The notes under the pieces were generated by a model, which was not told where the DNA came from, made no database searches, and worked only from the letters and a program-made list of their open reading frames with translations. Of a DNA stretch of 64,000 nucleotides, positions 46,669 through 59,938 are shown in pieces. The DNA is from Reinekea forsetii (GTDB taxonomy: Bacteria > Pseudomonadota > Gammaproteobacteria > Pseudomonadales > Natronospirillaceae): positions 1,635,501-1,699,500 of the forward strand of contig NZ_CP011797.1 of assembly GCF_002795845.1 (NCBI RefSeq). The letters are read 5' to 3'. Both the position numbers and the translations under genes were made by a program. The number at the start of each line of letters is the position of its first letter. The first letter of the stretch is position 1.

Positions 46669-49512
46669 ATGCAAAACGCCTCAATGGAAGAACAGTGGCT
46701 GTCTTCTCATTTTTCAGGTGGCAACCAAACCTATCTCGATGAAATGTATGAAGCTTATCTGCTCGATCCTAATTCGGTGCCGGAACAGTGGCGTACCGTG
46801 TTCGATAAGCTGCCCAACCTAAACGATGAAATAACCACCGACACGCCTCATCAGCCGGTCCGCGACCATTTTTTACTGATGGGCAAAACCAATAAAATTG
46901 CGGCCGATACCCTAGCCCCGTCTCTAGTGACTGAGCACGAACGCAAACAGGTTCGGGTTCATCAATTGGCCACTGCGTTCCGTTTTCGTGGTCATCAAAA
47001 CGCCAATCTTGATCCACTCAACCTCAGTCAACGCAAATCGGTACCCGACCTGGAGCTCAAATACCACGGTCTGACAGATGCCGACTCAGACTCTGTGTTT
47101 CAATGTGGCAATCTTTACTTCGGCAAAAAAGAAGCAACCTTACAAGAAATTCATGACGCGATGAGCACAACCTATTGTTCATCGATTGGTGCCGAGTTTA
47201 CCCATATCGTTAATACATCGGAGCGTCGGTGGATTGAACAGCGAATGGAATCGGTGCGTTCTAAACCCGATTATTCGATCGATGCTCGACTCCACATACT
47301 AGAACGACTGGCCGCGGCCGAAGGGATGGAAAAATACCTTGGTTCTAAATATCCAGGTACCAAACGCTTTGGTTTAGAAGGCGCCGAATCCTTGATTCCG
47401 CTGATGGACGAGTTGATTCAGCGCAGCGGTTCTTACGGCACGAAAGAGATCGTAATTGGCATGGCCCACCGCGGCCGGCTTAATATGTTGGTCAACATCC
47501 TCGGTAAAAACCCCACCAATCTGTTTGAAGAGTTTGAAGGCAAGTCCTTCCTCTCGGTCGGTTCCGGCGATGTTAAATATCATCAGGGTTTCTCCTCCAA
47601 TGTAATGACCTCTGGCGGTGAGCTCCATCTGGCCTTGGCTTTTAACCCGTCTCACCTGGAAATTGCTGCGCCTGTCGTTGAAGGTTCGGTGCGCGCCCGT
47701 CAGGATCGACGTCGGGACCACAGTCGGGAACAGGTTATTCCGGTTAATATCCACGGTGATGCCTCCTTCGCAGGGCAGGGCGTGGTCATGGAAACCTTCC
47801 AGATGTCCCAGACCCGTGCCTATGGCACCGGTGGGACGATCCATATCGTGATCAATAACCAGGTTGGTTTTACCACGTCACGTCAGGAAGACTGTCGTTC
47901 AACCGAGTATTGCACTGACATCGCTAAGATGGTTCAAGCGCCAATCTTTCACGTCAATGGTGACGACCCGGAAGCGGTCGTCTTTGTCACGCAATTGGCG
48001 GTCGATTACCGTCAGCAGTTTAAGCGTGACGTGGTGATCGATCTAATCTGCTACCGCCGTCGCGGTCATAACGAAGCCGATGAGCCGGCCATGACGCAGC
48101 CGATGATGTATCAGGTCATTCGCAGCCATAAAACCACCTTTGAACTCTATGCCGCCGCAATGATTAGCAAGGGTATCGCCACCGTTGAAGGCGTGAAACG
48201 CGTATCCGATGACTATCGTAATGCGCTCGCCAATGGTGAACACGTTGCCAAGGCCCTGGTCAAAGAGCCAAACAGCGAATTGTTTGTCGATTGGACACCC
48301 TATCTGAATCAACCGGTGGTTGATGATTTTGATAGCAGTTACGACCTCAAAGCCTTGCAAGCCTTGGCACTGGAAATTAACACGGTTCCAGAGGGCTTTC
48401 CGGTTCAGCGCCAGGTGAATAAAATACTCGAAGATCGGGTCAAGATGGCGATGGGCGCCTTACCCATTAATTGGGGCTTTGCCGAGATGTTGGCCTATGC
48501 CACGGTGCTCAAGCAAGACTTGCCGGTGCGTATTACCGGGCAGGATGTCGGTCGAGGCACTTTCGTGCATCGACATGCGGTCTGGCATAACCAGAAAGAC
48601 GGTTCAACCTATGTCCCGCTGGCCAATTTGTCCGTCGATCAGCCACGCTTCCAGATTTACGATTCTTTCTTGTCGGAGGAGGCTGTACTGGCGTTCGAAT
48701 ACGGCTATTCAACCACCATGCCCAGTGCCTTGGTGGTGTGGGAAGCGCAATTTGGTGACTTTGCTAACGGCGCTCAGGTGGTTATTGATCAGTTCATTAC
48801 CTCGGGCGAGCACAAATGGGGCCGGCTGTGTGGCTTGACCATGCTCTTGCCACACGGTTATGAAGGACAAGGGCCGGAGCATTCCTCCGCACGTCTAGAG
48901 CGTTACCTGCAGTTGTGTGCCGAGCAGAACATTCAAGTGTGCATGCCGACCACGCCCGCCCAAGTATTTCATATGTTACGTCGACAGGCCGTGCGCAATC
49001 TGCGCAAGCCGTTGATCGTGATGACACCGAAAAGCCTGTTACGCCATAAGGATGCCGTATCCACACTGGAAGAGCTGTCTCAGGGCCGTTTTGAAACAGT
49101 GATTGGTGACCAAGATGCGGCCGTACTGACCGAAAAGGTCGATCGAGTGGTGCTTTGTTCCGGCAAGGTTTATTACGACCTGGTCGATAAACGCCGTAAA
49201 GAATCGGCGTTTAATGTCGCTATTATTCGGATCGAGCAGCTGTATCCGTTCCCAGAGGAACGTCTGTCAGAAATTCTGGCCCCCTATAGCAACGTAAACG
49301 ATGTCGTCTGGTGTCAGGAAGAGCCGATGAATCAGGGCGCTTGGTACTCGAGCCAGCACCATATGCGACGAATATTGCATCGACAGAGCGAAAAGCTATA
49401 CCTTCGTTATGCCGGTCGAGAAGCATCAGCGTCACCAGCAGCAGGCTATATGTCCTTGCATTTAGAGCAACTTGAAAAATTCCTCAATGACGCGATTCTG
49501 AATATTCAGTAA
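46669..49512 (+). CDS. sucA: 2-oxoglutarate dehydrogenase E1 component SucA
   Basis: Thiamine-diphosphate-dependent E1 that decarboxylates 2-oxoglutarate. Family features: N-terminal [20 protein letters not shown] segment that contacts E2, [14 protein letters not shown], the ThDP-binding [18 protein letters not shown] and [15 protein letters not shown], and [15 protein letters not shown]. 947 residues (E. coli 933). Works with SucB and Lpd. Confidence 0.98.
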   Translation: MQNASMEEQWLSSHFSGGNQTYLDEMYEAYLLDPNSVPEQWRTVFDKLPNLNDEITTDTPHQPVRDHFLLMGKTNKIAADTLAPSLVTEHERKQVRVHQLATAFRFRGHQNANLDPLNLSQRKSVPDLELKYHGLTDADSDSVFQCGNLYFGKKEATLQEIHDAMSTTYCSSIGAEFTHIVNTSERRWIEQRMESVRSKPDYSIDARLHILERLAAAEGMEKYLGSKYPGTKRFGLEGAESLIPLMDELIQRSGSYGTKEIVIGMAHRGRLNMLVNILGKNPTNLFEEFEGKSFLSVGSGDVKYHQGFSSNVMTSGGELHLALAFNPSHLEIAAPVVEGSVRARQDRRRDHSREQVIPVNIHGDASFAGQGVVMETFQMSQTRAYGTGGTIHIVINNQVGFTTSRQEDCRSTEYCTDIAKMVQAPIFHVNGDDPEAVVFVTQLAVDYRQQFKRDVVIDLICYRRRGHNEADEPAMTQPMMYQVIRSHKTTFELYAAAMISKGIATVEGVKRVSDDYRNALANGEHVAKALVKEPNSELFVDWTPYLNQPVVDDFDSSYDLKALQALALEINTVPEGFPVQRQVNKILEDRVKMAMGALPINWGFAEMLAYATVLKQDLPVRITGQDVGRGTFVHRHAVWHNQKDGSTYVPLANLSVDQPRFQIYDSFLSEEAVLAFEYGYSTTMPSALVVWEAQFGDFANGAQVVIDQFITSGEHKWGRLCGLTMLLPHGYEGQGPEHSSARLERYLQLCAEQNIQVCMPTTPAQVFHMLRRQAVRNLRKPLIVMTPKSLLRHKDAVSTLEELSQGRFETVIGDQDAAVLTEKVDRVVLCSGKVYYDLVDKRRKESAFNVAIIRIEQLYPFPEERLSEILAPYSNVNDVVWCQEEPMNQGAWYSSQHHMRRILHRQSEKLYLRYAGREASASPAAGYMSLHLEQLEKFLNDAILNIQ

Positions 49513-49541
49513 TCGGCAGGCGGAGACTAAAGGATTTACGC

Positions 49542-50789
49542 ATGGTAATCGAAATTAAAGCACCGCAGTTCCCAGAATCCGTTGCAGACGGCAGTATTGC
49601 AACGTGGCATAAACAACCAGGTGAGTTTGTTGCACGCGACGAAATAATAGTCGACATCGAGACAGACAAGGTCGTACTGGAGGTGGTGGCGCCGGAAGAC
49701 GGTAACCTCACTGAGATCTTCAAACATGAGGGCGACACCGTCCTCAGTTTAGAAGTCATCGCCGCGTTCGTAGCCGGCAGTGCCGCCGTTGAAGTGGTTT
49801 CAACATCCAGTGGTGCTCCGGTCAGCTCACCGGCCGCAGCAAATGCCGCCGAGGCGACTCCGATGAGCCCATCAGCTCGCAAATTGGCCAGCCAGAGTGC
49901 TCTAACCCAAGACGACATAGTCGGCACGGGCAAGGGCGGTCGTATCACCAAAGAAGACGTGGTCAAGGCGACCAGCGACAAAGCCAGTCAGCCAGCAGCT
50001 GCGCCGGTTGCGTCGGCGAGCCAAAGCATGCCCGGCATGATTGCGCCGTCGGCTGCAAGCCCAGTCGCCTCAGTTGTTACCGGCCCTCGTTCCGAAAAAC
50101 GCGTGCCGATGACGCGCCTGCGTAAGCGCATCGCCGAGCGTCTGCTCGATGCGAAAAACAATACCGCCATGTTAACCACGTTTAACGAAGTTAACATGAA
50201 GCCGATCATGGAATTGCGCGCCAAATATAAAGATAAGTTTGAGAAAACGCACAACGGCACCCGTTTGGGCTTTATGTCCTTTTTCATCAAGGCGGCGACC
50301 GAAGCCTTGCGGCGTCATCCAGAAGTCAACGCATCGATAGATGGCGACGATGTGGTTTACCATGGTTATTACGATATCGGTGTGGCCGTCTCGAGCAAGC
50401 GTGGTTTAGTAGTACCGATCTTGCGCGATACCGACCAGATGAGTCTAGCCGGTATTGAAAGCTCAATCCGGACCTTTGGCGAGCGGGCACAAGCCGGCCA
50501 GCTGGGTCTGGAAGACATGCAAGGGGGTACCTTTACCATTTCTAATGGCGGTGTTTTTGGTTCTCTGATGTCGACACCCATATTGAACCCGCCACAAACT
50601 GCTATCTTGGGTATGCACAAAATCCAAGAGCGACCGATGGCCGTCAATGGTGAGGTGGTGATACTGCCAATGATGTACCTCGCGGTATCATACGACCACC
50701 GCCTAATCGATGGCAAAGAGGCGGTGCAATTTTTGGTCGCCATCAAAGACATGTTGGAAGATCCAGCGCGAATTTTGTTGGAACTCTAA
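49542..50789 (+). CDS. sucB: 2-oxoglutarate dehydrogenase E2, dihydrolipoyl succinyltransferase SucB
   Basis: E2 core enzyme. Lipoyl domain with the lipoylated Lys43 in [11 protein letters not shown], an Ala/Pro linker, the E3-binding domain ([27 protein letters not shown] at about 107-140), and the catalytic domain with His386 in [12 protein letters not shown]. 415 residues. AAGGA precedes the ATG. Confidence 0.98.
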   Translation: MVIEIKAPQFPESVADGSIATWHKQPGEFVARDEIIVDIETDKVVLEVVAPEDGNLTEIFKHEGDTVLSLEVIAAFVAGSAAVEVVSTSSGAPVSSPAAANAAEATPMSPSARKLASQSALTQDDIVGTGKGGRITKEDVVKATSDKASQPAAAPVASASQSMPGMIAPSAASPVASVVTGPRSEKRVPMTRLRKRIAERLLDAKNNTAMLTTFNEVNMKPIMELRAKYKDKFEKTHNGTRLGFMSFFIKAATEALRRHPEVNASIDGDDVVYHGYYDIGVAVSSKRGLVVPILRDTDQMSLAGIESSIRTFGERAQAGQLGLEDMQGGTFTISNGGVFGSLMSTPILNPPQTAILGMHKIQERPMAVNGEVVILPMMYLAVSYDHRLIDGKEAVQFLVAIKDMLEDPARILLEL

Positions 50790-50808
50790 GTTCGGAATTG
50801 CATTTAAG

Positions 50809-52306
<1,498 letters not shown>

Positions 52307-52319
52307 TCTTTCGAATCGA

Positions 52320-52347
52320 GAACGATCCCTATTGGGTCGTTCTTTTT
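52320..52347 (+). terminator. Terminator after lpd
   Basis: GAACGATCC-CTATT-GGGTCGTTC (one G-U pair) followed by five T. Located 13 bases past the lpd stop, before sucC. Confidence 0.8.
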
Positions 52348-52433
52348 CCTACTCCAAGCCCAGAGTGATCGATCGAAACCTATTCTAAAAATTAAATTTG
52401 GTCGAGCCTCAACAATATTAGACGGAACACGCA

Positions 52434-53603
52434 ATGAACCTTCATGAATATCAAGGTAAACAACTTTTCAAGCAGTATGGCTTGCCCGTATCCGAAGGCT
52501 TTGCCTGTGATACACCGGAAGAAGTCGCTGAGGCTATCGGTAAAATCCCAGGCGATATGTGGGTTGTAAAAACCCAAGTACATGCCGGTGGCCGCGGTAA
52601 GGCTGGCGGCGTAAAGTTGGTTAAATCGGCCGCGGAAGCTAAAGAATTCGCCGCTCATTGGTTGGGTAAGAACCTGGTCACCTTCCAAACAGATGAGAAG
52701 GGTCAACCGGTCAGCAAGATTTTGGTCGAGTCGTGCACCGATATTGCAACCGAACTCTATCTGGGTGCTGTGGTCGATCGCGCGACGCGTCGGATCGTCT
52801 TTATGGCCTCCACCGAAGGTGGTGTCGAGATTGAAACCGTTGCGCATGAAACGCCGGAAAAAATCCTCCGCGCCATCATCGATCCACTGGTCGGTGCACA
52901 ACCCTACCAGGCACGTGAATTAGCCTTTAAATTGGGCTTAGTGGGCGTTCAGATCGGTCAGTTCACCAAGATTTTCATGGGTTTGGCGCAACTGTTCGTC
53001 GACAAAGATTTGGCGCTGATCGAGATTAACCCATTGGTTATCACCACTGAAGGCAATATGCATTGCTTGGATGCCAAGTTGGGTATCGATGGCAACGCCT
53101 TGTATCGCCACAAAGACCTGCAGGCGATGCGTGATCCTTCCCAGGAAGACGCCCGCGAAGCTGAAGCTGCGGCATGGGAGCTGAACTATGTTGCCCTCGA
53201 CGGCAACATCGGTTGTATGGTCAATGGTGCCGGTCTGGCCATGGGTACCATGGATATCGTTAACCTGCACGGTGGTTCGCCGGCTAACTTCTTGGATGTT
53301 GGCGGCGGCGCCACCAAAGAACGCGTTGCTGAAGCGTTCAAAATCATCTTGTCTGACGCCAACGTCAAGGCCGTCTTCGTGAACATCTTCGGCGGCATCG
53401 TTCGCTGCGATATGATTGCTGAAGGTATTATCGGTGCCGTTGAAGAAGTGGGTGTCAAGGTTCCAGTGGTTGTTCGTCTGGAAGGCAATAATGCTGAGCT
53501 TGGCTCTCAAAAATTGGCCGAAAGTGGTTTGAACATTATCGCTGCCCGTTCGTTGACCGAGGGTGCCGAACGAGTCGTAGCCGCCGCAGGAGGTGCAGCA
53601 TGA
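52434..53603 (+). CDS. sucC: Succinyl-CoA synthetase beta subunit SucC
   Basis: ATP-grasp subunit that binds ADP and succinate. Start [31 protein letters not shown] in the nucleotide-binding part, and [16 protein letters not shown] in the C-terminal CoA ligase part. 389 residues (E. coli 388). Overlaps sucD by four bases (ATGA). Confidence 0.98.
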   Translation: MNLHEYQGKQLFKQYGLPVSEGFACDTPEEVAEAIGKIPGDMWVVKTQVHAGGRGKAGGVKLVKSAAEAKEFAAHWLGKNLVTFQTDEKGQPVSKILVESCTDIATELYLGAVVDRATRRIVFMASTEGGVEIETVAHETPEKILRAIIDPLVGAQPYQARELAFKLGLVGVQIGQFTKIFMGLAQLFVDKDLALIEINPLVITTEGNMHCLDAKLGIDGNALYRHKDLQAMRDPSQEDAREAEAAAWELNYVALDGNIGCMVNGAGLAMGTMDIVNLHGGSPANFLDVGGGATKERVAEAFKIILSDANVKAVFVNIFGGIVRCDMIAEGIIGAVEEVGVKVPVVVRLEGNNAELGSQKLAESGLNIIAARSLTEGAERVVAAAGGAA

Positions 53604-54472
53604 GTATATTGATCGATAAGAATACCAAGGTAATTTGTCAGGGCTTCACCGGTTCACAGGGCACGTTCCACAGTGAACAGGCTATCGAATACGGTACCAA
53701 AATGGTCGGTGGTGTTTCTCCGGGCAAAGGCGGTTCGGTCCATTTGGGCCTGCCGGTCTTTAACACCGTGCGCGAAGCGGTGGAAGTTACCGGCGCTCAG
53801 GCAACGGTTATCTATGTACCGGCGCCGTTTTGTAAGGACGCCATCGTTGAAGCGGCCGACAGCGGTCTAGAACTGATTATCTGTATCACCGAGGGCATTC
53901 CAACGCTCGACATGCTTTATGCAAAAGAATATGTCGATCGCAAAGGCGTCCGTATGATCGGGCCAAACTGCCCAGGTGTTATTACACCGGGTGAATGTAA
54001 GATCGGTATTATGCCCGGCCATATCCACATGCCTGGCAAGGTCGGCATCGTTTCACGCTCTGGCACCCTGACTTACGAAGCGGTCAAGCAGACCACCGAT
54101 CATGGCTTTGGCCAGTCGACCTGTGTCGGTATCGGCGGCGACCCGATCCCGGGTGCCAACTTTATCGATATCTTGCGCATGTTCCAAGACGATCCTGCCA
54201 CCGAAGCGATCGTAATGATCGGTGAGATTGGCGGCACGGCCGAAGAAGAGGCAGCTGCCTTTATCAAAGACCATGTCACCAAGCCTGTGGTGTCCTATAT
54301 AGCAGGCGTTACGGCACCAGCCGGCAAGCGTATGGGCCATGCCGGCGCAATCATTTCCGGCGGCACCGGTACGGCCGATGAGAAATTTGCAGCCTTAGAA
54401 GATGCCGGTGTGAAAACCGTGCGTTCGTTGGCTGAGATCGGTAATGCACTGAAAGAAATTACCGGCTGGTAA
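53600..54472 (+). CDS. sucD: Succinyl-CoA synthetase alpha subunit SucD
   Basis: CoA-binding subunit with the phosphorylated catalytic histidine His247 in [13 protein letters not shown]-terminal Rossmann motif [15 protein letters not shown]. 290 residues (E. coli 289). AGGAGG just before the ATG. Last gene of the TCA operon. Confidence 0.98.
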   Translation: MSILIDKNTKVICQGFTGSQGTFHSEQAIEYGTKMVGGVSPGKGGSVHLGLPVFNTVREAVEVTGAQATVIYVPAPFCKDAIVEAADSGLELIICITEGIPTLDMLYAKEYVDRKGVRMIGPNCPGVITPGECKIGIMPGHIHMPGKVGIVSRSGTLTYEAVKQTTDHGFGQSTCVGIGGDPIPGANFIDILRMFQDDPATEAIVMIGEIGGTAEEEAAAFIKDHVTKPVVSYIAGVTAPAGKRMGHAGAIISGGTGTADEKFAALEDAGVKTVRSLAEIGNALKEITGW

Positions 54473-54485
54473 GGCGGGTACAATA

Positions 54486-54514
54486 TAAAAAGGCGACCTA
54501 GGTCGCCTTTTTTT
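54486..54514 (+). terminator. Rho-independent terminator of the TCA operon
   Basis: GGCGAC-CTAG-GTCGCC with A-rich 5' flank and seven T after. Symmetric enough to work in both directions. Confidence 0.95.
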
Positions 54515-54594
54515 GCTTTGCGTCTTGAGCCCCAGGGCCTGCGCGAGGGTATTAGCTTATATCTTGTCGACGCCCAGCACGCGCTTCAGCATCA

Positions 54595-54900
54595 TCAAGG
54601 TTGTTTATCCGTCTTTTCGATCACCTCGCCTTCGATGACCTCACCTTCTATATCGCGGTTTTGGTTGAACTGAGACTGGTAGCGATGAAAATGCTTCGGT
54701 GCGGCAAATAACGGTCGGCCAGTCAATTTCACCTTGATGCGATTCACCATGGCAACGGCCAATGCCACCAAAGCCAAACTGAATATGACGATCAGGCCGA
54801 TCCAGAACAGGGTCGCGGTCAACACCAGGGTGGCGCCGATCATTAAAAAGCGCTGCCAGGCTGGGCGTTGATTAAAGGAAAACTTCAATTGTCGTATCAT
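54595..54900 (-). CDS. Small two-helix membrane protein of unknown function
   Basis: A 101-residue protein with two adjacent hydrophobic segments (about residues 18-55) between a basic N-terminus (KFSFNQRPAWQRF) and a C-terminus ending in an acidic repeat DIEGEVIEGEVIE. Resembles small membrane proteins often found beside transporters; no family recognised. Confidence 0.6.
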   Translation of the reverse strand: MIRQLKFSFNQRPAWQRFLMIGATLVLTATLFWIGLIVIFSLALVALAVAMVNRIKVKLTGRPLFAAPKHFHRYQSQFNQNRDIEGEVIEGEVIEKTDKQP

Positions 54901-54980
54901 ATTCGAATGCGTCTATTACGTTTGAACACCATAGTGAAACCAACGGCGTTACTTTTCAAGGAAAAGCCGGGGGTCATTAG

Positions 54981-56315
54981 TCATATCGACACATCATTGA
55001 CAGTTGAGCGCAGGGCCTTACCGATCGGCACAGCCATCAACATCAGGGCACCGAGAATAAAGTAAAGCATGATAAAGAGCAGAGCCGTATGCCGGCCCAA
55101 GAGGTCGCTGATCGGGCCGAAGCTCATGCCGATAATGATCGCGAAACGGCCAAAGGTGCCCCACAGACCAAATAGCAGAGCCGAATCCTTAGGGTGCGCC
55201 AATAGCCCCACTAAAGCCCGGCTCGCCGATTGGGTGGCACCCAAGGCGCTGCCGGCAACAAAGGCGAGGACGGTAAACATGCTTTCCTGACTTAAACCAA
55301 AGAGCGTGGCCAGCGGTGTTAGGCCGTAAATACCGATAATGCCCAGTAGCCACCAGAGCAGTGACAGCAGTATGGTGCTTTTACAGCCCAGCCTGTCCTC
55401 CAAAAAGCCAAAACCGATAGCGCCTATCATCGAGCTTAGCTGCAAGGTTGCACCGATTAAGACCAGCGTGCTGCCGGTAATACCGATTTCTTCCTGCGCA
55501 TAGATACCAAAGAACTTCACCACAACCGAAATACCCGCGCTATAGACCATAAAGGCGATAAAAAAGCGAAAGAGCACCGGGTATTCCTCAACCAACCCTT
55601 TCATCGCCAAAATGCGCTCGGTACCGGCTTTAAGCAGAGTCGTGAGTTTGGCGTTGGCAAAACCCGGTTGCGGTTGCGCGCGCTCCCTAACGAGGAGGAA
55701 GGTGGGTAGGGCGCCAAGGGCATAAAAGAGGGCGATAAAAATCATCGCCAGCTGATTTTCATCGATATAGGCCGCAACATCCAACTGTGCGGAGCTGGTA
55801 ATGATGCGAAACATTAATAACAGGCTCAGCAGGCCGCCGATATAGCCAATACCCCAGCCAATACCCGATACCTTGCCGATATTTTTTCGAGTCGCCAACT
55901 CCGGTAAAAAACTGGCAATAAAGGACTCAGAGAGCATCCAGCCGGTGTTGCTGATCACCAGAAACAGCAAACCCAGCCCAACCTGGCCCGGGTCGACGAA
56001 GAACAAGCCCGCGGTGCCCAAAACAGAGGCCAGGGTGCACCAGGCGAGAAACTGTTTCTTGTTACCGCTAAAGTCGCACAATACACCGACAAAGGGCGCG
56101 AGGATTATGGCGAGGGCGGTCGATAGCGCGACGGCGATGGACCAGAACGTGTTTTTGAGATGTGCCAACTCCGGCGGCACGATGTAATTGACAAAAAATG
56201 CCGAATAGATAAAGGTCACCACAACGGTTGTATAGCTGCTGTTGGCAAAGTCATACATGGCCCAGCCAAATATTTCGCGCTTTTTTACCGCCAATGTCGG
56301 CTTGTTTCCGATCAT
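54981..56315 (-). CDS. MFS transporter, UMF1 (Atg22-like) family
   Basis: A 444-residue major facilitator with about 12 transmembrane helices. The opening GWAMYDFANSSYTTVVVTFIYSAFF is the signature of the UMF1 family, related to the yeast vacuolar amino acid effluxer Atg22. Substrate unknown. Divergent from htpG, whose heat-shock promoter lies in the 170-base gap. Confidence 0.87.
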   Translation of the reverse strand: MIGNKPTLAVKKREIFGWAMYDFANSSYTTVVVTFIYSAFFVNYIVPPELAHLKNTFWSIAVALSTALAIILAPFVGVLCDFSGNKKQFLAWCTLASVLGTAGLFFVDPGQVGLGLLFLVISNTGWMLSESFIASFLPELATRKNIGKVSGIGWGIGYIGGLLSLLLMFRIITSSAQLDVAAYIDENQLAMIFIALFYALGALPTFLLVRERAQPQPGFANAKLTTLLKAGTERILAMKGLVEEYPVLFRFFIAFMVYSAGISVVVKFFGIYAQEEIGITGSTLVLIGATLQLSSMIGAIGFGFLEDRLGCKSTILLSLLWWLLGIIGIYGLTPLATLFGLSQESMFTVLAFVAGSALGATQSASRALVGLLAHPKDSALLFGLWGTFGRFAIIIGMSFGPISDLLGRHTALLFIMLYFILGALMLMAVPIGKALRSTVNDVSI

Positions 56316-56417
56316 GGTCCGTATCCCGTTGTTTTTTTAGGTCACCGTTAGTGTGCCCTATGGCCTAGTCCGAGGCCAATGAGTTCACAACAGGGGCTGG
56401 CGATATTCAACTAAGAC

Positions 56418-56446
56418 CTTGAATTCTATCTGATTATCCCCATTTA
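56418..56446 (+). promoter_or_regulatory. Sigma-32 heat-shock promoter of htpG
   Basis: CTTGAA (56418-56423), 14 bases, CCCCATTTA (56438-56446): a full match to the RpoH consensus CTTGAA-N13-15-CCCCATNTA. Predicted start near 56453, about 34 bases before the htpG ATG. Confidence 0.9.
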
Positions 56447-56486
56447 TTGCCAGTCTATGGTCGATAAACAAAGGTTGAGAGGCAAC

Positions 56487-58430
56487 ATGTCTGATACAAA
56501 GCAGGAATCGCTCAGTTTTCAAACGGAAGTAAAACAACTTCTGCATTTGATGATCCATTCTCTTTATTCCAATAAAGAAATTTTTCTCCGGGAACTTGTC
56601 TCCAACGCGTCCGACGCCTGTGATAAGTTGCGCTTTCAGGCGCTCAAGGATAACGCCCTGATGGCTGATGACGCGGATCTGCGCATTCGCATCAGTGTCG
56701 ACAAAGAAAACAATACCATTTCGATCGAAGACAATGGTGTCGGCATGAGTCGGGCTGAGGTGGTGCAAAACCTTGGCACCATCGCACGATCGGGAACCGC
56801 GGAATTTCTGCAAAACCTTTCCGGTGACGAACGCAAAGACAGTCAGCTGATTGGTCAATTCGGTGTTGGCTTCTATTCATCCTTTATCGTGGCCAAGGCG
56901 GTGGATGTCTATACCCGTAAAGCCGGTCTTGATGCCTCCGAGGGCGTGCATTGGCACAGCGCGGGCGAGGGTGAATTCACCATCGGTAATGTTGAACTGC
57001 CAGAACGCGGTACCCGCATCGTTATGCATTTGAAAGCCGATGAACTCGAATTTGTCGACAACTGGCGCCTGCGCAGCCTGGTCAAGAAGTATTCCGACCA
57101 TATCTCCGTGCCCGTACAGATGTTGCAAGAAAACCACCCGGCTGACGCTGACGCTGATGCCGAGCTTGAGGGTGACGAGCCTAAAGTTGAGGCTGCAGCC
57201 GTGGCGCCAAGCTGGGATAACGTTAACAGTGCCAAGGCCCTGTGGACGCGCCCGCGCAGCGACATAAAGGACGAGGAATACCAAGAGCTGTACCACCATA
57301 TTTCGCATGACTTTGGCGATGCGCGTTCTTGGAGCCACAATAAGGTCGAAGGTAAGCTCGATTACACCAGCCTGTTGTATATCCCCAAGAAAGCCCCCTT
57401 TGATATGTGGAACCGCGAGCGCGTGCGCGGCTTGAAATTGTTTGTTAATCGCGTGTTTATTATGGACGATGTTGAGCAGTTTCTGCCGCTCTATCTGCGT
57501 TTTGTGAAGGGTATTGTCGATTCGAATGATTTGCCGCTCAACGTCAGTCGAGAGATTCTGCAGAACGATGCCACGATCGAAACCATCAAGGCGAGCTTAG
57601 GTAAGCGCGTCCTAGATATGCTCAGCAAACTGGCCAAGAAAAAGCCTGAAGAATATCAAGAATTTTGGGATGAGTTCGGTCAGGTCCTCAAAGAAGGCCC
57701 GGCTGAAGACATGGCAAACAAAGAGACGATCGCCAAGTTGTTGCGTTTCTCCTCCAGCCAGAGCGGCGATGAGGCCCAAACGGTTGCCTTGAGCGACTAT
57801 GTTGCACGCATGGCAGAAGGCCAGGCGAAGATCTATTACGTTTGCGCCGATAACCACCAGACTGCGAAGAACAGCCCGCATCTGGAAGTGTTTCGTAAGA
57901 AAGGCATCGAAGTTTTGTTATTGACCGACCGCATCGATGAGTGGCTTATGGGCTACCTGCAAGACTTCGACGGCACCGAATTCGCCGATGTGGCCCGGGG
58001 TGGCTTGGACTTAGGCGATATCGAAAGCCCAGAAGAGAAAGAGTCCCAGGTTAAGGCTAATGATGAGCACAAGGATTTATTGGCGCGCATAAAAGGTCTG
58101 TTCGAAGCCGAGGTCCAAGATGTGCGTATGACCCATCGACTGGTTGAATCGCCAGCCTGTATAGTCGTCGGCGATAACGATATGGGTGCACAGATGCGCC
58201 GCATTATGGAATCGGCCGGACAACAGGTGCCCGACAGCAAGCCAATTCTGGAGTTAAATCCAGAGCATCCGCTGGTTCAGCGCCTGGAATTGGAACAGAA
58301 CGAAGCCCGCTTTGCCGATCTGGCCAGTATCTTACTGGAGCAGGCTCGTCTGGCGGAGGGCTCCAACCTCAAAGATGCAGCGGGCTTTGTCACCCGTCTT
58401 AACAAGCTGCTCTTGGAAATGATGGGCTAA
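56487..58430 (+). CDS. htpG: Hsp90-family chaperone HtpG
   Basis: Cytosolic ATP-dependent chaperone. GHKL ATP-binding domain with [16 protein letters not shown] (catalytic Glu, Asn), [10 protein letters not shown], and [11 protein letters not shown] lid glycines; middle domain with [12 protein letters not shown] and the arginine of [11 protein letters not shown]-terminal dimerisation domain. The start at 56487 (647 residues) fits the family and has GAGAGG upstream. Confidence 0.98.
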   Translation: MSDTKQESLSFQTEVKQLLHLMIHSLYSNKEIFLRELVSNASDACDKLRFQALKDNALMADDADLRIRISVDKENNTISIEDNGVGMSRAEVVQNLGTIARSGTAEFLQNLSGDERKDSQLIGQFGVGFYSSFIVAKAVDVYTRKAGLDASEGVHWHSAGEGEFTIGNVELPERGTRIVMHLKADELEFVDNWRLRSLVKKYSDHISVPVQMLQENHPADADADAELEGDEPKVEAAAVAPSWDNVNSAKALWTRPRSDIKDEEYQELYHHISHDFGDARSWSHNKVEGKLDYTSLLYIPKKAPFDMWNRERVRGLKLFVNRVFIMDDVEQFLPLYLRFVKGIVDSNDLPLNVSREILQNDATIETIKASLGKRVLDMLSKLAKKKPEEYQEFWDEFGQVLKEGPAEDMANKETIAKLLRFSSSQSGDEAQTVALSDYVARMAEGQAKIYYVCADNHQTAKNSPHLEVFRKKGIEVLLLTDRIDEWLMGYLQDFDGTEFADVARGGLDLGDIESPEEKESQVKANDEHKDLLARIKGLFEAEVQDVRMTHRLVESPACIVVGDNDMGAQMRRIMESAGQQVPDSKPILELNPEHPLVQRLELEQNEARFADLASILLEQARLAEGSNLKDAAGFVTRLNKLLLEMMG

Positions 58431-58453
58431 TTCTCACCTTAGCTCAACACTAG

Positions 58454-58478
58454 GCCACCCTCTTAGGTGGCTTTTTTT
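58454..58478 (+). terminator. Rho-independent terminator after htpG
   Basis: GCCACC-CTCTTA-GGTGGC followed by seven T. Confidence 0.9.
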
Positions 58479-58598
58479 ATGCGCCTAGCCCCAACGCGGC
58501 CAATGCGCCAAGTCGCTTGTGGCAACTTGGGGTTCGTTAGGGGTGTAGTTATGGGTAGCTTTGGTTACAATGTGGCAAAATTATAGTGAGTGATCTGC

Positions 58599-59159
58599 AT
58601 GTTTAAAGAAATTCTAGCGACTGGCACATTGATTTTAGCAGCCACACCGGTTTTGGCCGGCGGTGAAATCGATCTGGGCCTATCACAAAGCTCTATCCGG
58701 GTTGAACACGATGCTGTGTTAGTGGGTACCGGAGCGCATGTATCACTCGGTGGTCTGTACAACGAAAACACCGAAAACTGGGCCATTATGGCCGGTTTTA
58801 ATGCCGTGGATGCCGGCATGTCTAGTAAGGAATTCATTGGCGGTGTCGGCTTTAAGATGTTGCTGCTCTCGACTGTGGAAAATGAATTTTCCGTTGCCGC
58901 CGGAGTGGGTGGTTTCCTGCGCTGGCAGCCTGAGTTTATGAATGGGCTCGGATTTGAAGGGCAAACCTACTTTGCTCCGAGTATCTTGAGTTTTGGCGGT
59001 TTAAACTCGGCCTATGAGGCCGTTGGTCGTGTCACCTATAAGATATTACCGCAAGCGCGGATATTCTTCGGTTATCACGATGTCACCGCCAACTATGAGA
59101 CAGACGGCAATATCGTTGCCGATTCAACCTACCATCTTGGCTTTCGGATGACTTACTAA
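58599..59159 (+). CDS. YfaZ-like outer-membrane protein
   Basis: A 186-residue exported protein: signal peptide ending VLAGGEID-like sequence (cleavage after about residue 17), then alternating beta-strand pattern with aromatic-ended strands and the terminal SRLxFRMTY-type beta-signal (GFRMTY), so a small beta-barrel is expected. Resembles the YfaZ family. ATG 58599; GTG at 58590 also in frame. Confidence 0.7.
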   Translation: MFKEILATGTLILAATPVLAGGEIDLGLSQSSIRVEHDAVLVGTGAHVSLGGLYNENTENWAIMAGFNAVDAGMSSKEFIGGVGFKMLLLSTVENEFSVAAGVGGFLRWQPEFMNGLGFEGQTYFAPSILSFGGLNSAYEAVGRVTYKILPQARIFFGYHDVTANYETDGNIVADSTYHLGFRMTY

Positions 59160-59164
59160 AGCCT

Positions 59165-59647
59165 ATGAGCCCCATCGCACGGACTAATATTATTCACAGC
59201 CAGCTGATCCAGCTGGTCGCCTTACAGGCAACCTCGAATACCCTGGCTCAGCCTGCTCTGCTAAATAGCTTTATACTGCTATTGGAGCAGGGCCTCTGTG
59301 CGCTGATTAGGGAATTGGCGGCGCCAGTTGATAGTGCTCGCAACGATGGCGGCTTGAGTGCGTTGTTGCTCGAGCTAGACGATGACACCAGCCGGTCCGC
59401 TCTGGTTAGCAGCATTCGCAATGATCAGCAAGATATCGGTCACTGGCTGTATCACTGGTCCAGCGCGCGGCTGCATTGCTTTCAACCAGCCGCCGTGGCA
59501 CCCCAGGTGGTGGTACATCCGACCGAATCGCAGCTCATTCCTATGGTCGATCGGGAGCTTGCGCGCCGCCCGAACGACTGTGTGTCCTGGTTGCAGGGTT
59601 TTGCCGATCTGGTCTTCAGCAGCCGAAGTTTAAATAATTATGATTGA
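59165..59647 (+). CDS. Protein of unknown function (DUF6586-like, tentative)
   Basis: A 160-residue soluble, mainly helical protein. The stretch LLLEQGLCALIRELA followed by a helix ending in HWLYHW resembles a family of small gammaproteobacterial proteins of unknown role; the label is uncertain. Starts five bases after the YfaZ-like gene, so probably co-transcribed. Confidence 0.6.
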   Translation: MSPIARTNIIHSQLIQLVALQATSNTLAQPALLNSFILLLEQGLCALIRELAAPVDSARNDGGLSALLLELDDDTSRSALVSSIRNDQQDIGHWLYHWSSARLHCFQPAAVAPQVVVHPTESQLIPMVDRELARRPNDCVSWLQGFADLVFSSRSLNNYD

Positions 59648-59659
59648 ACGGAACCTCTT

Positions 59660-59917
59660 ATGGCGAAATATTGGGAAATAGTGCAATTGACGGATGGTGC
59701 TTTTGTGCTGCAGAGCCCAGAACACCAAGACGAGAAACCCCTGGTGCGAATTGAGTTTTCTGCCGAAGCGGAGCGGTTATTAGAAGATCAGATAGCTCAG
59801 GTAGCGCAAGCGATGATCGGTGCTGGCGTTCAAGCAGCCAATTTCCTGTCAGATCGACCCTTCGAAGACGAGTCTGAATCCGAACATGAACGTTCCGATG
59901 AAACCAGTCTGCATTAG
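59660..59917 (+). CDS. Small acidic protein of unknown function
   Basis: An 85-residue, acidic, soluble protein starting AKYWEIVQLTDGAFVLQS and ending in an Asp/Glu/Ser-rich tail. No motif recognised. Third gene of the short + strand group; converges with the lytic transglycosylase gene. Confidence 0.65.
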   Translation: MAKYWEIVQLTDGAFVLQSPEHQDEKPLVRIEFSAEAERLLEDQIAQVAQAMIGAGVQAANFLSDRPFEDESESEHERSDETSLH

Positions 59918-59938
59918 CAGTAATGCACACCGGTCCAA

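Noticed and set aside
52938-53510. 190-codon minus-strand ORF antisense to sucC
   Set aside because: Shadow of sucC, which has all family motifs.
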